A stretch of 64,000 bases of DNA from Liolophura sinensis (taxonomy: Eukaryota; Mollusca; Polyplacophora; Chitonida; Chitonidae), in the NCBI RefSeq assembly GCF_032854445.1, contig NC_088301.1, positions 47,727,187 to 47,791,186 on the forward strand, read 5' to 3'. Below, piece by piece: positions 23,807-34,243 of the stretch. The notes under the pieces are model-generated. The model made no database searches. It was not told the origin of the DNA and saw nothing but the letters and a program-made list of their open reading frames with translations. Within the stretch, counting starts at the first letter, position 1; each line of letters starts with the position of its first letter. The translations under genes and the position numbers were made by a program.

Positions 23807-23846
23807 TATCGTGAGAGCAGCATCGGGAGGTTTGGAGATACTTCGC
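23735..23846 (-). CDS. Gene B first recognised coding exon
   Basis: The donor reads GACCAG|GTAAG in phase 0. The acceptor TTTTGGTGCTTTTAG ends at 23847. ATG at 23806 gives 24 residues before the junction, close to the 27 of gene A. The 13 codons upstream of it are also open, so this may be an internal exon. Confidence 0.75.
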
Positions 23847-23849
23847 CTA

Positions 23850-24485
23850 AAAGCACCAAAATGCAAAATCATTTCATATGTAATAATCTAGCTACACTAC
23901 CAAATGGCCATCATATGGAGCTTTCGTGACACATTACCTCAAAGTACAAAAACCGAAATAATTTTATTTAGGACTATCAAGTGACAAACTTAAATGATTT
24001 CAATTAGCAATATCAGGTGCCCCATATAATGGACTTTTGTTCACCTTCTTCGAAATTAGCAAAATCCAAATTCATTTGACTTAGTTTTATAAAGTATCCA
24101 ATATAGGCCCCTAAGGGAATATTGAAAATCTTTTTCTAGGTGAAATCATAGCAATTCTCAAAATCATTTCATAAAATGCCTTGAAGTGGACAATATAAAA
24201 TGCCGTTTTGGTGAAAGCAGCAAAACTCAAACTCATCTCATCATCTCTTACTTTCGTTACCAATACAAAGTCCTTTTCGAAGACTTTTCCTTGTTGAAAG
24301 CAGCATAATCCAACATAATTTGCAACAACATTTAAGACTATATGAAGTGGCAAGTGTCGAAAATAGGGACATTGCCCAACGCAGGGAAACTTTACCTAAG
24401 AGAAACAAAACTCAAGTCAACTTAGTTAGGACACACAGGGACCAAAATACGGGACTTGCGGCGACCTTTCCAAGCTGAAAGTAAA
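23850..24485. repeat. Degenerate minisatellite, roughly 60-65 bp unit
   Basis: Blocks like GCAAAACTCAAACTCATCTC and ACTATATGAAGTGGCAAGTG recur in diverged form across the interval. The absence of stops on one strand creates an 80-codon frame that I treat as chance. Confidence 0.55.
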
Positions 24486-24489
24486 AAAA

Positions 24490-26120
24490 AAAAATCAAAT
24501 GTCGTAAGTTTTTCGAGTTTGTTCAGTGCTGTGAAGAGAGCAACATAACATATTTCTAGATCAGTGACGTCTAATAAATTGCAGCTAAGGTCAGAGCATT
24601 GTTTGTTTTTACATAATTCGGCTTAAGCCGTACTGTTTTAGTATGTACATACATGTATTTCGTCCGTTACGTGTGACCATTTGTCAACTATCTCACTGTT
24701 GTCGACACTACTAGACGTTCTATGTAAGTTTTAAAAAAAAATTCAAATCGTTTTGCAAATATTTCACCTATTGTCGCGACACCATTTCACATTAGCAATT
24801 TCAAGATCAAGCAGGTTATTAGTACCTCGCCACACTTGAATTGACAGAAACCCCAATGTATATAATATCCTTACACGCGTCAACTCACCACTCCAACCAA
24901 ATCAGGCACACCCATCATAAATTTATTACTTCCCTTTCATGGGGTACAAAATCCCCTTGAAATTCTACGTAGTTAAGGACGATAAGAAATCGGTGATGGT
25001 AAATTTGTCATGACTACACGACTGTGTGGTAATGTGACTACTCTTACTATATATATATGTCATTCAGAACATCTGGGCTGTTACTCCCTCTGAGAAAACA
25101 TGTACCTAGAAAATTTACCCTTACCTTGGCTTAGTGCAGTGCAGCATATATTAATATGTATTTACCTCACCTCACCACCCCACCCCACCTCATCCACCTT
25201 GATCCTCTTTTATTCCAGGAAAAATATTCAGGACATTTGATTGCGGGTTATGAGGTTTTTTCCCCTTATTTCACACAAGGACTTGTAGTTTACGTATATG
25301 TGAAGAAGTTTCCACATATATAGGTTCAACAAATAAACTGACACTTTTTGACTTTTATGTACAAATATGTGCAACAGAATTGGACACTTGTGGTGGGGGT
25401 GGGGAGCGGAAGCCAGAATGTGTTTGTGATTGCAAAACAAAAATTGTAGATGTGAAGAACTGCATACAGGACATAGGTGTATAAGTCCTGTAACTCTAGA
25501 TATACATACGGCCTAGATCTTGTATAGGTATTACACCATTGATCACAGATAAAGCGAATGAATGCTATAACCATGTGGTCAAAAGACACAAAGGTGTGAA
25601 AGAGTTCTAGTCCCTGACTACAGCGGGCATATGCATTATACATTTATGTGGAGTTCTTCCTTGTTCATTATTCCTATATCCCATAAAGTGGGGCTTAAGC
25701 ATGAACACTTCACTGTACGGAACCAGTGTGTTTACTCACGCATTCTTAACAGATAACAAACATCATATGCTTAGTAACATTAGTAATATGTGTGTGTATG
25801 GGGTGAGGGTGGGGGCTAACCCATAAGAGATAGTCCCCCCACCCCACCCCACGCCCCACCCAAAGTTTTGTGGGATATTTTGTGGGAGCACCTTGTAGAA
25901 ATAAATGACTATAGTCTCGAGTTTTTATAACCAACCGCATATTGTACTATAGTATGTATGTATATAGGCAAATGTAAGCTTATAAAATATGCTTCATCAT
26001 ATCGAAATCCATGTACAGGTATCACAGATCAACTGAACCTTGTTTCAATGCCGTCAGTTGGCAACTTTACGTATAATGTCACTAATAAATTTGGATAATT
26101 TTGCAAACTTATTTGTAACA
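24490..26120. other. Non-coding, probably 5' flank or intron of gene B
   Basis: It includes CACC/CCCCACC-rich stretches near 25170-25200 and 25830-25860. No convincing exon. Confidence 0.35.
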
Positions 26121-26130
26121 TCTTATAACA

Positions 26131-26560
26131 TAACATATATCACATCACCACACCACATAGCATAATATAACATATATCACCACACCACATAACATAATAT
26201 AACATAAATCGCAACACCACATAACATAACATATATCACATCACCACACCACATAGCATAATATAACATATATCACCACACCACATAACATAATATAACA
26301 TAAATCGCAACACCACATAACATAACATATATCACATCACCACACCACATAGCATAATATAACATATATCACCACACCACATAACATAATATAACATAAA
26401 TCGCAACACCACATAACATAACATATATCACATCACCACACCACATAACATAATATAACATATATCACCACACCACATAACATAATATAACATAAATCGC
26501 AACACCACATAACATAACATATATCACATCACCACACCACATAACATCACATCACGTCAC
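26131..26560. repeat. Minisatellite, 96-bp unit, about 4.5 copies
   Basis: CATATATCACATCACCACAC starts at 26134, 26230, 26326, 26422 and 26518, exactly 96 bases apart. Each unit is itself built of CATAACATAA and CACCACACCA sub-blocks. Confidence 0.95.
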
Positions 26561-27030
26561 CTAACATCTAATCTTTGTATATTCTTCCTGCCTTTAACGT
26601 ATAAGCATGTCAGTATCAGGTGGAATCGATCTGAACGTAATTGTGTAAATTGTACCAAATAATGGTATATATCCCTCATTGGATTATTGCAATTTTTAGA
26701 TAAATTTACGTTGTACCTCAGAAATTCTTCGTTATAGGCCAGTCTCTATCGTTAGGTGGTGACTGGGTGTCCGGAAAGCGATTTGGCTGTAACAAAAGGT
26801 GATTAGAGTCAGTATTTTTCCACGTTATTATCTGTAGAACTGTCGTTCGAATAATGTAGCATACGTTTTCGCAGGTATAATGTGTATCAGTCAGGTGTAG
26901 TGATGATCACCATAGTTCTCTAACGCAATATGAATTATATTCTGAAAAGCAATGCAATACTCACTGTCACGATACGGTGCATATACGTGAACCAGTAGCC
27001 ACAAAATCTTTTCAAGTGACAAAATCTTAC

Positions 27031-27057
27031 CTTTGGTGCGTCTTAGAGACCTACAGA
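27031..27057 (-). other. Possible 27-nt micro-exon upstream of gene B
   Basis: On the minus strand the sequence lies between acceptor ATTTCGTTTCAG and donor GTAAG. It fits two bases, eight open codons and one base (CRSLRRTK). Its entry phase matches the exit phase of 28114-28210. Its exit phase does not match exon 23735-23846 directly, so another exon would be needed. Confidence 0.25.
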
Positions 27058-27558
27058 CTGAAACGAAATACATTTTAATCGGTCACGATGCTTCCGGTTA
27101 AGGTTAGCATAGGGGCACATCCTTATCTGCGTGCGTACATCATTTTATGTATACTTATGCAATTCCATTATACGGAAAGATATACCATTTTAGCTGAAGA
27201 GCATGGGGTTTCACTACCTCCTTCGCCAAAAGCATTACACATTTCTTTATGACGTTCTGCGTTTATTGCAATGAATGAAATAAACTAATGGTTAAAATAT
27301 TTCTTTAAGCACGAGGGTATAGTTAATGTGATCGGTTAAGGGAGCTTCCAGTTAAGGTGTCACCAATCATCTTGCTTACGTTTTAGTTAATTCGTTCTTA
27401 ACATCAAACGCTGATCACCGTATGTGATACGTACGCGCGAGCGTGTGTGTATATATACATGTATGTGCAGTTACTGGGCGCAAAGTCTGTAGTATTAGCA
27501 CATACGCAGCGTTGTCATCTTGGTTGAATATATAGATCTTTAAATGTACCTGTGCTAA

Positions 27559-27705
27559 ATTTATTTATTTGTTATTTTACACCATGCTCAAGAATATTTC
27601 ACTTACACGACGGCGGCCAGCATTACTGTGGGAGGGTTGAGCCCGGATGAAACCCACGACCATCCGTAGGTTGATTGCAGACCTTCCCATATACGACCAG
27701 AGAGC
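27559..27705 (-). mobile_element. SINE family A, truncated copy
   Basis: On the minus strand the body CCGTCGTGTAAGTGAAATAT then TCTTGAGCATGG and an AAATAAATAAAT tail are present. The tRNA head is missing. Confidence 0.78.
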
Positions 27706-28113
27706 AATAGGCCTACTTATGCTAAATAAGCACCCACTAGTTTAAATCTGTGTTAAACGCCTATTATTTGTTAATGACTATTTGTACGGGATTTAAGCAT
27801 ATACAGAAGTATTAAACGACAATTACCTATAGATATAGGTGAACTGGTGCCGTAATCCATTTGTACAAACAGACTCTTTCCCATTTACGGCGTGACATGC
27901 ACAGGCCTAAATGAAGTACGCCGCTTAGTGAACTAACATGGTTAGATAGGCTTACCTTCATGTACAAAAAATATAACTATAATCCCTTCGTGCAACTGAT
28001 ACTCTTCCACAGGCATGCCCCCAGAAGCTTGTAAATCACACTCATGTCCGTGTAGGCCTATATATATACGAAGCTTGTCCTCTCAGCTAGAGTTAGAACT
28101 AGTATATACTTAC

Positions 28114-28210
28114 ACTCTAATGCCTTTTTCTTGTAATGTATAGGTCGAGCTACTTCAGACAGTGGGGCTTGAACTAAGCTAACAAGAAAGTTTCCGTGTT
28201 TATCCACCAT
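28114..28210 (-). CDS. Possible 5' coding exon (gene B or separate gene)
   Basis: An ATG at 28210 opens 32 codons that begin MVDKHGNFLVSLVQAP and end in HYKKKALE. A consensus donor GTAAGTATA follows after one base of the next codon. Codon use and the strong donor look real. It lies 4.4 kb upstream of the nearest gene B exon on the same strand. I could not find a connecting exon with matching phases. It might be an alternative start of gene B or belong to another transcript. Confidence 0.4.
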
Positions 28211-28214
28211 TGCT

Positions 28215-31200
28215 GGATAACACAAAAGGAAATAGGTTAGGCGTGCTGGCCGGTGTCTAGTACTATAAAGCAGAAAGTCGGCGATATGCCATTACTATCT
28301 GCTTTGGCAGTCATCTATGAAGTTAGCTAAACATCTTGTTATTCGCCTCCCGCTGTGTTGCTCTGTGACACAACAGCCTACGTATTATATTACATTATTT
28401 ACAGCACTTTTTTAAAACACACAAAGCTCTAAATATGTTCCCATTGCGTCCGGTTTTGTAATGCTGCCCATTGTTTTGTGGCAGAATGCACAAGTCGTCG
28501 GTGAAATAAATCCGTTAAAATTTTCATCAGTTTGACAAATCTGTTGATCAACTAATTCTGTAAATATTTAGTTAACAGATTAACCTGTATTTTATGGAGT
28601 GCTTACTTCTGAGCGTAATAGACCATTGCGAACTGTCAATCAAGAACACGCATTTGACCAATCGTTATCAGTCTTGCTGAAAAACATTGGTGACAAATTT
28701 TCAATTGTTTTGCGATGTCATGACGTCAAAATAGCTTTCAACCGGAATAGAATAAAAAGTAACGGTGTCACGTGAAGAGGTGTTGGGACATTGGATCTGG
28801 TGGATCCATCCATTAAATCGTTGTTCAGATGAACTAAACGATTGACTTAAACGCTTGTATACCAACAGCAGCATGTTCATCGTATCGTCTCAGCAGAGTG
28901 ACTGTATATTGTTGGTTTACAGATAAGAGCTTTCCCGGGTCTGTATATCACTTAGTCAGTTGTTCTACACTTATAGGAGGTAGTAAAGTTGTACTGCTTC
29001 CATGGGTGTATAAGTTATAGTTATGTTACGGGTGTAAGCTGTATACCGCTAGGATATAAGTAAGTTGTAGAGTGGCTACAGCGCTGTGTAATTTGCGTGG
29101 GAGAATTGTTGTTGTAGGATGTGTAAGACGTATAACTGCTAGAGGTTTGGAAATTTACATACTGCTAAGGAATTTGTAATAATAATAATTCTAGGGGGTA
29201 TGCCCCTGGTTGGGATGGGGGAGGGGGTCTGTAAGTTGTTAGTATTTAAGCACGTGCAACTATAATGGAGGTAAACTGACAGGAGATGTGGCCTTTTGTA
29301 TTCACATTCAATGGTTAACTGATGCATGACACATTGTAACCCATATGGTTTACTAGGCTGATACAATGTTTTACTTTGTGTGGAATGGTTAGCTGATATG
29401 GTCTAAGGTGCTGTCCTGGTTGGTTTATATTATATTGTACCGCGCGCCCTGGACATATTAAACCATAGAGTTTATGGACTGGTTGGCTGATATATTTTGC
29501 CGTCAGTTGCGAAAGACCAATTGAGGAAAGACCAGATATGTTGCATGGTATCTGAACTTTGCGAAGAGGCTAGTATTCAAGACTAGCAGCTTTATACAGA
29601 TCAGGTAATGGTTTACAAATTGTTAGAGGCGAACAGTGCTTGTAAGTGAATGGGTATAGAGTGTCTGCTGAAAAAAGAGGAAGTCTTACCATTTATGATA
29701 TGATCGCTGAGAGCATACATGCACAACTCCTTGTGGTTGGGCTGTTGACACTTATGTCGTATGTAATTTATCAAGCAACGTAAGACTTAAATAAATTGCA
29801 AGAGCTTAAAAAAACCAGACCCAAATTAGGAAAGAACTCAAATACATAGTTCTGCGGTAACAAATTAGTGTACACAAATTTTAAACTTTTAAGAATAAAA
29901 CATCATATATTGTACATGTGGATGTGTTTGAATTTTCGACCTAAGTCTTAAGACTTTAAGAATTGTCAGTTGCTTTTCATATTAATTTCCCTCTCACTGA
30001 GGTGATATTTCTTGGATTTAGGGAACTCAGTGCATAATAATCTCCGAAAAACTGTTCACAACTAATTCCTTTTCTACATGTGGGTTTTGACAGCTAATAA
30101 AACAATACTTTGTTAAATATTCACAAATGTCTGATAACCAGTTATGTTATCAAGTGTTATACTAAAAAAGATGACCTTCGAACATGGTGGACAGAAAAAA
30201 AAAACAAAAAAAAAAAAACAAAAACGGCTTGATATGTGACTATGAAAGTAAAGTGGAGAGAAATGTGCTACGCATAAATACCTTTACTCATTTTAAACTT
30301 ACACGTATTGTAGACATGTCCCCCCACCATGATGCTGGCCGCCGTTGTATAAGTAAAATGTTCTTGAGTATACGGCGTAAAACACCTGTCAAATAAAATA
30401 AAATTAAAGTCATGTGTGTAAGCGTATATCTTTTTCGTTATAGAAGTGGTGAGAGAGGCGGGAGTTCGGCCAGAATTGAAAAGCAAATCATTGAAGCAGT
30501 ACAGCCATTTTGACATTTGGACTCCAGATATACTTCCTGAATTTGCAGTGTATCTTAGTCACGACTCTAGAAGCGTCATAAACGTTGACCTACATCAACA
30601 CTCATACACGTAGTTCGCAATACAGCTTAGGTTTAGATCATCTCAACATCATACAAAGGCCTTATCGTTAAGTCTGTATGGTGTATATTTCACTTATGTA
30701 TACAAAATGCAGTACGCTTTTAAATGGTTAGTCCCTTCGTGAGGGATCTTCCTCGTCTACTAAATATATAACATGCTATTGAACTTGTCGACTGAGCTAT
30801 GAGCAATGGTGATTTCTGTTCTATCGGCGTTCTATACACGTCTAAGGCGACATGTTTATGTATGGGACCAGCAGTCGGAAGGGAGAAACCAGAAATATTA
30901 TGCCACGAAATTTCTAAATGTTTGAATGCTGATTTGTTAGGTGATTGTCTAATGATGGTCGACTGTCGACTTTCAGTGGTAATTAGAAAATAGGAATGGC
31001 ACTACAAGGAAGAGACTATTATTGATGTAGAACTTAGAACTATGATTCGAGAGAGGCGATCCAAGCAATGTTGATATTACCATCGTGACCAAGTCACAAA
31101 GGTGCTTGTTTTTTAGAAGCGCAGTCCAAGAATATATATATGTTATATATTCGCAACCATCTCTTCCCATATTCGGTGGGATGATATGAAAACACCATTT

Positions 31201-31250
31201 ATATAGGCCTACATATACATATATCCGATTTATCTTTTATGCTATCAGTC
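28215..31250. other. Intergenic, no supported gene
   Basis: It holds short A-runs near 30200 and a SINE fragment at 30318-30402. A degenerate block near 28970-29500 repeats GTGTATAAGTTATAG-like and GGTTAGCTGATAT-like phrases. Confidence 0.35.
30318..30402 (+). mobile_element. SINE family A, 3' fragment
   Basis: CACCATGATGCTGGCCGCCG, then GTTCTTGAGTATACGGCGTA and CAAATAAAATAAAAT. Confidence 0.8.
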
Positions 31251-31253
31251 TCA

Positions 31254-31723
31254 GTGGGTATTCAGGGTAGTCTATAGTCTATGATAATATAAGCATAGTC
31301 ATGCGCATCGTCATGCTCTTCAGTCGTGCGTAGTTAAAACCATAACTGTGGGTAGTCAGGGTAGTCTATAGTCTATGATAATATAAGCATGGTCATGCGC
31401 ATCATCGTGCTCTTCAGTCGTGTGTAGTTAATACCATAACTGTGGGTATTCAGGGTAGTCTATAGTCTATGATAATATAAGCATAGTCATGCGCATCGTC
31501 GTGCTCTTCAGTCGTGCGTAGTTAAAACCATAACTGTGGGTAGTCAGGGTAGTCTATAGTCTATGATAATATAAGCATGGTCATGCGCATCATCGTGCTC
31601 TTCAGTCGTGTGTAGTTAATACCATAACTGTGGGTAGTCAGGGTAGTCTATAGTCTATGATAATATAAGCATGGTCATGCGCATCATCGTGCTCTTCAGT
31701 CGTGTGTAGTTAATACCATAACT
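31254..31723. repeat. 94-bp tandem repeat, five copies in A-B-A-B-B order
   Basis: GTGGGTA starts at 31254, 31348, 31442, 31536 and 31630. Type A has CATAGTCATGCGCATCGTC and GTGCGTAGTTAAAACC. Type B has CATGGTCATGCGCATCATC and GTGTGTAGTTAATACC. The alternation shows growth by duplication of a 188-bp dimer. Confidence 0.95.
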
Positions 31724-31765
31724 GCCTGTTTCTGTCACATATGAAAGCCGCTTAAGGCCATCATG

Positions 31766-31925
31766 GTGCTATCGTATCGTAAGCGATGGAACGAAGCGAT
31801 GGCATGAAGCTATAGCACGATAGTGTGAAGCTGTACACTGTTCCATCGCCTTTCTGTATCGTATCATCGCTTTTTCCATGGTTTCGTCACTTCGGGTTAT
31901 CGTGCCATCGCTTCGTTCCCTCATT
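31766..31925. mobile_element. Foldback sequence rich in GCGATGG/CCATCGC
   Basis: GGAACGAAGCGATGGCA at 31788-31804 is a perfect inverted partner of 31903-31919. Further GCGATGG, CCATCGC and ATCGTATCGT segments lie between. The whole could fold into a long hairpin. Foldback or MITE-like origin is inferred. Confidence 0.6.
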
Positions 31926-32348
31926 GTCTGGGGCTATCGATGGTAGCCTTTACCGGTTCCATAGTCACAAGCTTTTGGAAAGTAATTTGATGCTTCTTAC
32001 CCAAGACGATCACACTGACGACCTTGCAAGGTAAAGCAACTCTTAATGCGCGACAGGAGTATACTGGTATATTGATAAAGATTTAGTAGTTCATAAATTC
32101 TTATTTATTTATTTTAATAAAACATTGCAAGGACGATTATAGTACGTGGGCCTTATTATTTTACATCACCCCTGTCGCGCATGTCGAGGAAAAAATTCAA
32201 AAATATAATCCGGAACCGATGATACTACAGTCGTACCTCGAGTTATCAATATCGATAAATATTTAAAGACATTGAGCACGTTAATAGCTTCACGATTATA
32301 TGGATCATGCATAATTTATGGGTATAGATTATAAATTAAACTTTAAAC

Positions 32349-32474
32349 ATCAAGATTTATCACTATCATACAACACTGGATGTCATCTCTTAAGAATTCA
32401 AAGATGTTTAAATTGCATGTAGATCACCCCAAATTTAAGGGAGTGAATTCTCATAAGATCCCATTGAAAATAAT
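32349..32474 (+). repeat. Direct repeat left of RT relic
   Basis: About 125 bp resembling 33198-33317. Shared segments include TATCATACAACA and CTCATAAGATCCCATT. Confidence 0.75.
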
Positions 32475-32529
32475 ATGTGGTTGGAATCAGTTCTGGACGA
32501 TGGAAGAATTGATGAGAAAGAACGAAAAT

Positions 32530-33140
32530 TGAGAATTTGTTAAGTTCCAACAGTTGCAAGATTTCTAGTTATCGAAATATTGCGGCTGTATGGCCTAGGC
32601 CTTTTGAGAGAAATCAGACGAAGTGGACGTTTTTGTAGAATCTGAAGTGGCCTGAGGTGTGACTGAAAAAGGTTTGCCCAATATGCGTTCCCATAGGACA
32701 AGTAAAGATATATCAAAGATTAATAAAGGTTAAACAATAATTTTTGTTGTTGATTCCATCTTTGATATTATTTAAAATACCAATATTACGTGAGATTTTC
32801 TTGCATATACAAGCAATATGAAAAATCCAATTTAATTTCTCATTACATATAAATCCGAAAAAGTTACCCTTAATCACCTGTTCAATCACATCCCCTATGC
32901 TAAGGACGGTGTGCGTTGAAAGTGTGCGTTTAGAAGGGGGTTGAAATAGTACGTACCGGAACTTAGTTTTAGTTTTGGTTAAAGAAAGGCGATTGGAACA
33001 AAGCCATTAGTCAGCTTTTTCTAACTAAGTAGTAGTATTCGGGATGTTGGACGAAAAGGTAGTGCTCATCAGCAATAAGAATGAAGTGTAGACAATCAGA
33101 AACATTGTGAGATCATTGATATATAACAAGAAGAGAACTG
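32530..33140 (-). pseudogene. Decayed non-LTR retrotransposon reverse transcriptase
   Basis: Read on the minus strand, broken frames contain LLFLLYINDL, NRLSLTKTKTKF, NEKLNWIFHI and KKISRNIGILNNIK. The C-terminal thumb-like phrase YGNAYWANLFQSHLRPLQ follows. These are the ordered landmarks of jockey/CR1-type reverse transcriptases. The catalytic FADD block is not intact, and stops and shifts occur, so the copy is dead. Confidence 0.72.
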
Positions 33141-33197
33141 TTAATAAACGTGGAATTAGAAATTAAAGAGTATTAAATTTCGCATCGATTATCATCA

Positions 33198-33317
33198 AGA
33201 TTTATCAGTATCATACAACATTGAATGTGATCTCTTGAAGTTTAAAGATGTTGAAATTTCATGATGACCACACAACAATTTAAGAGAGTGAAGTCTCATA
33301 AGATCCCATTTAAAATG
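33198..33317 (+). repeat. Direct repeat right of RT relic
   Basis: Second copy of 32349-32474, about 850 bp away, with scattered differences. Confidence 0.75.
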
Positions 33318-34102
33318 AGTATGAATAAAAAAAAAAAAAGAAGCCCCCCCCCCTCCCCCCCAACCTCCCCACGTTCTCCGCTTGCTCACCAATATATTGG
33401 CAGGCCTATTACGCAAGTTCAAAGTAATTAAAGTTCATACGAGTAAGCGATGTTGCATGTATAAGGAAATACGCGTTACATTTCACGGGTTGTGACCTAT
33501 ACGCTTGGCATGCATAGTTCACCTGTAAGTAATCATACCACATTGTGGCTTCGACTATAGCAGCTTGATATCGATCTATCCCACGTAACGATATCAGCTA
33601 TCCATTACAATGCGGTGGTCGATAACAAGCTGTTGTTCAGACATTTCGTTATCCTTTGTCATTCAAAATGAGGTATTCATTTCAGGGGCGAAGCAAGTGT
33701 CATTGTTCAAACGGAGAAATGATGATCGTGTTGTTTAGTGCATGCTTCTCCACACGGTGTCCTCACTTTCCGTACGGCGAGCTGCTTAATCTTGGTTTTA
33801 GCCCTCACCATCTGTTCCTGCTTCAATAAGAATTAAATGCACACAAGCTAGTGTCTTTTATAGGATTCTCCCAGACATGCGCAGGTGTAAGAACGTAGCT
33901 TATTGTCCCGTCACATAGGAGAGTACGTACACATAGAGACAATAAAACTGACATATTTAACGAACAGGTACATTCGTTGAAGACGTCATAAAATCAGCGG
34001 AAGGTGCCATTGATAATATAACGTTCTGACTGTCTTGGAAGCTTTTCTTTCCATACCTGGTGTCAAGGCGGTATAAGTTGACAAAGTACCAGCGAAGACC
34101 TG

Positions 34103-34243
34103 ATGATGGAGACTCACCGGTATCTTTGGGCTTTGGTAGTGTTGGTGTGCTTGGGAGGGTCGTACGTGTTGACGGCACCGGCGGATCTGCCTGTGGGAGA
34201 AGCCGGACCTGAAATTGTGGTTGCCGAGCAAGGCAATAAAGCA
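34103..34243 (+). CDS. Secreted protein exon 1 (signal peptide)
   Basis: Tandem ATGs at 34103 and 34106 open 47 codons that end at donor GTAATG. The hydrophobic core follows HRY, as expected for a signal peptide. Confidence 0.68.

Noticed and set aside
24111-24353. 80-codon minus-strand frame
   Set aside because: It lies in a degenerate minisatellite. The lack of stops reflects the repeat unit, not coding.
26715-26790. Minus-strand exon candidate after TTTTGTTACAG near 26793
   Set aside because: The acceptor is good, but the frame entered from the 28.1 kb exon or the micro-exon meets a stop after about 12 codons.
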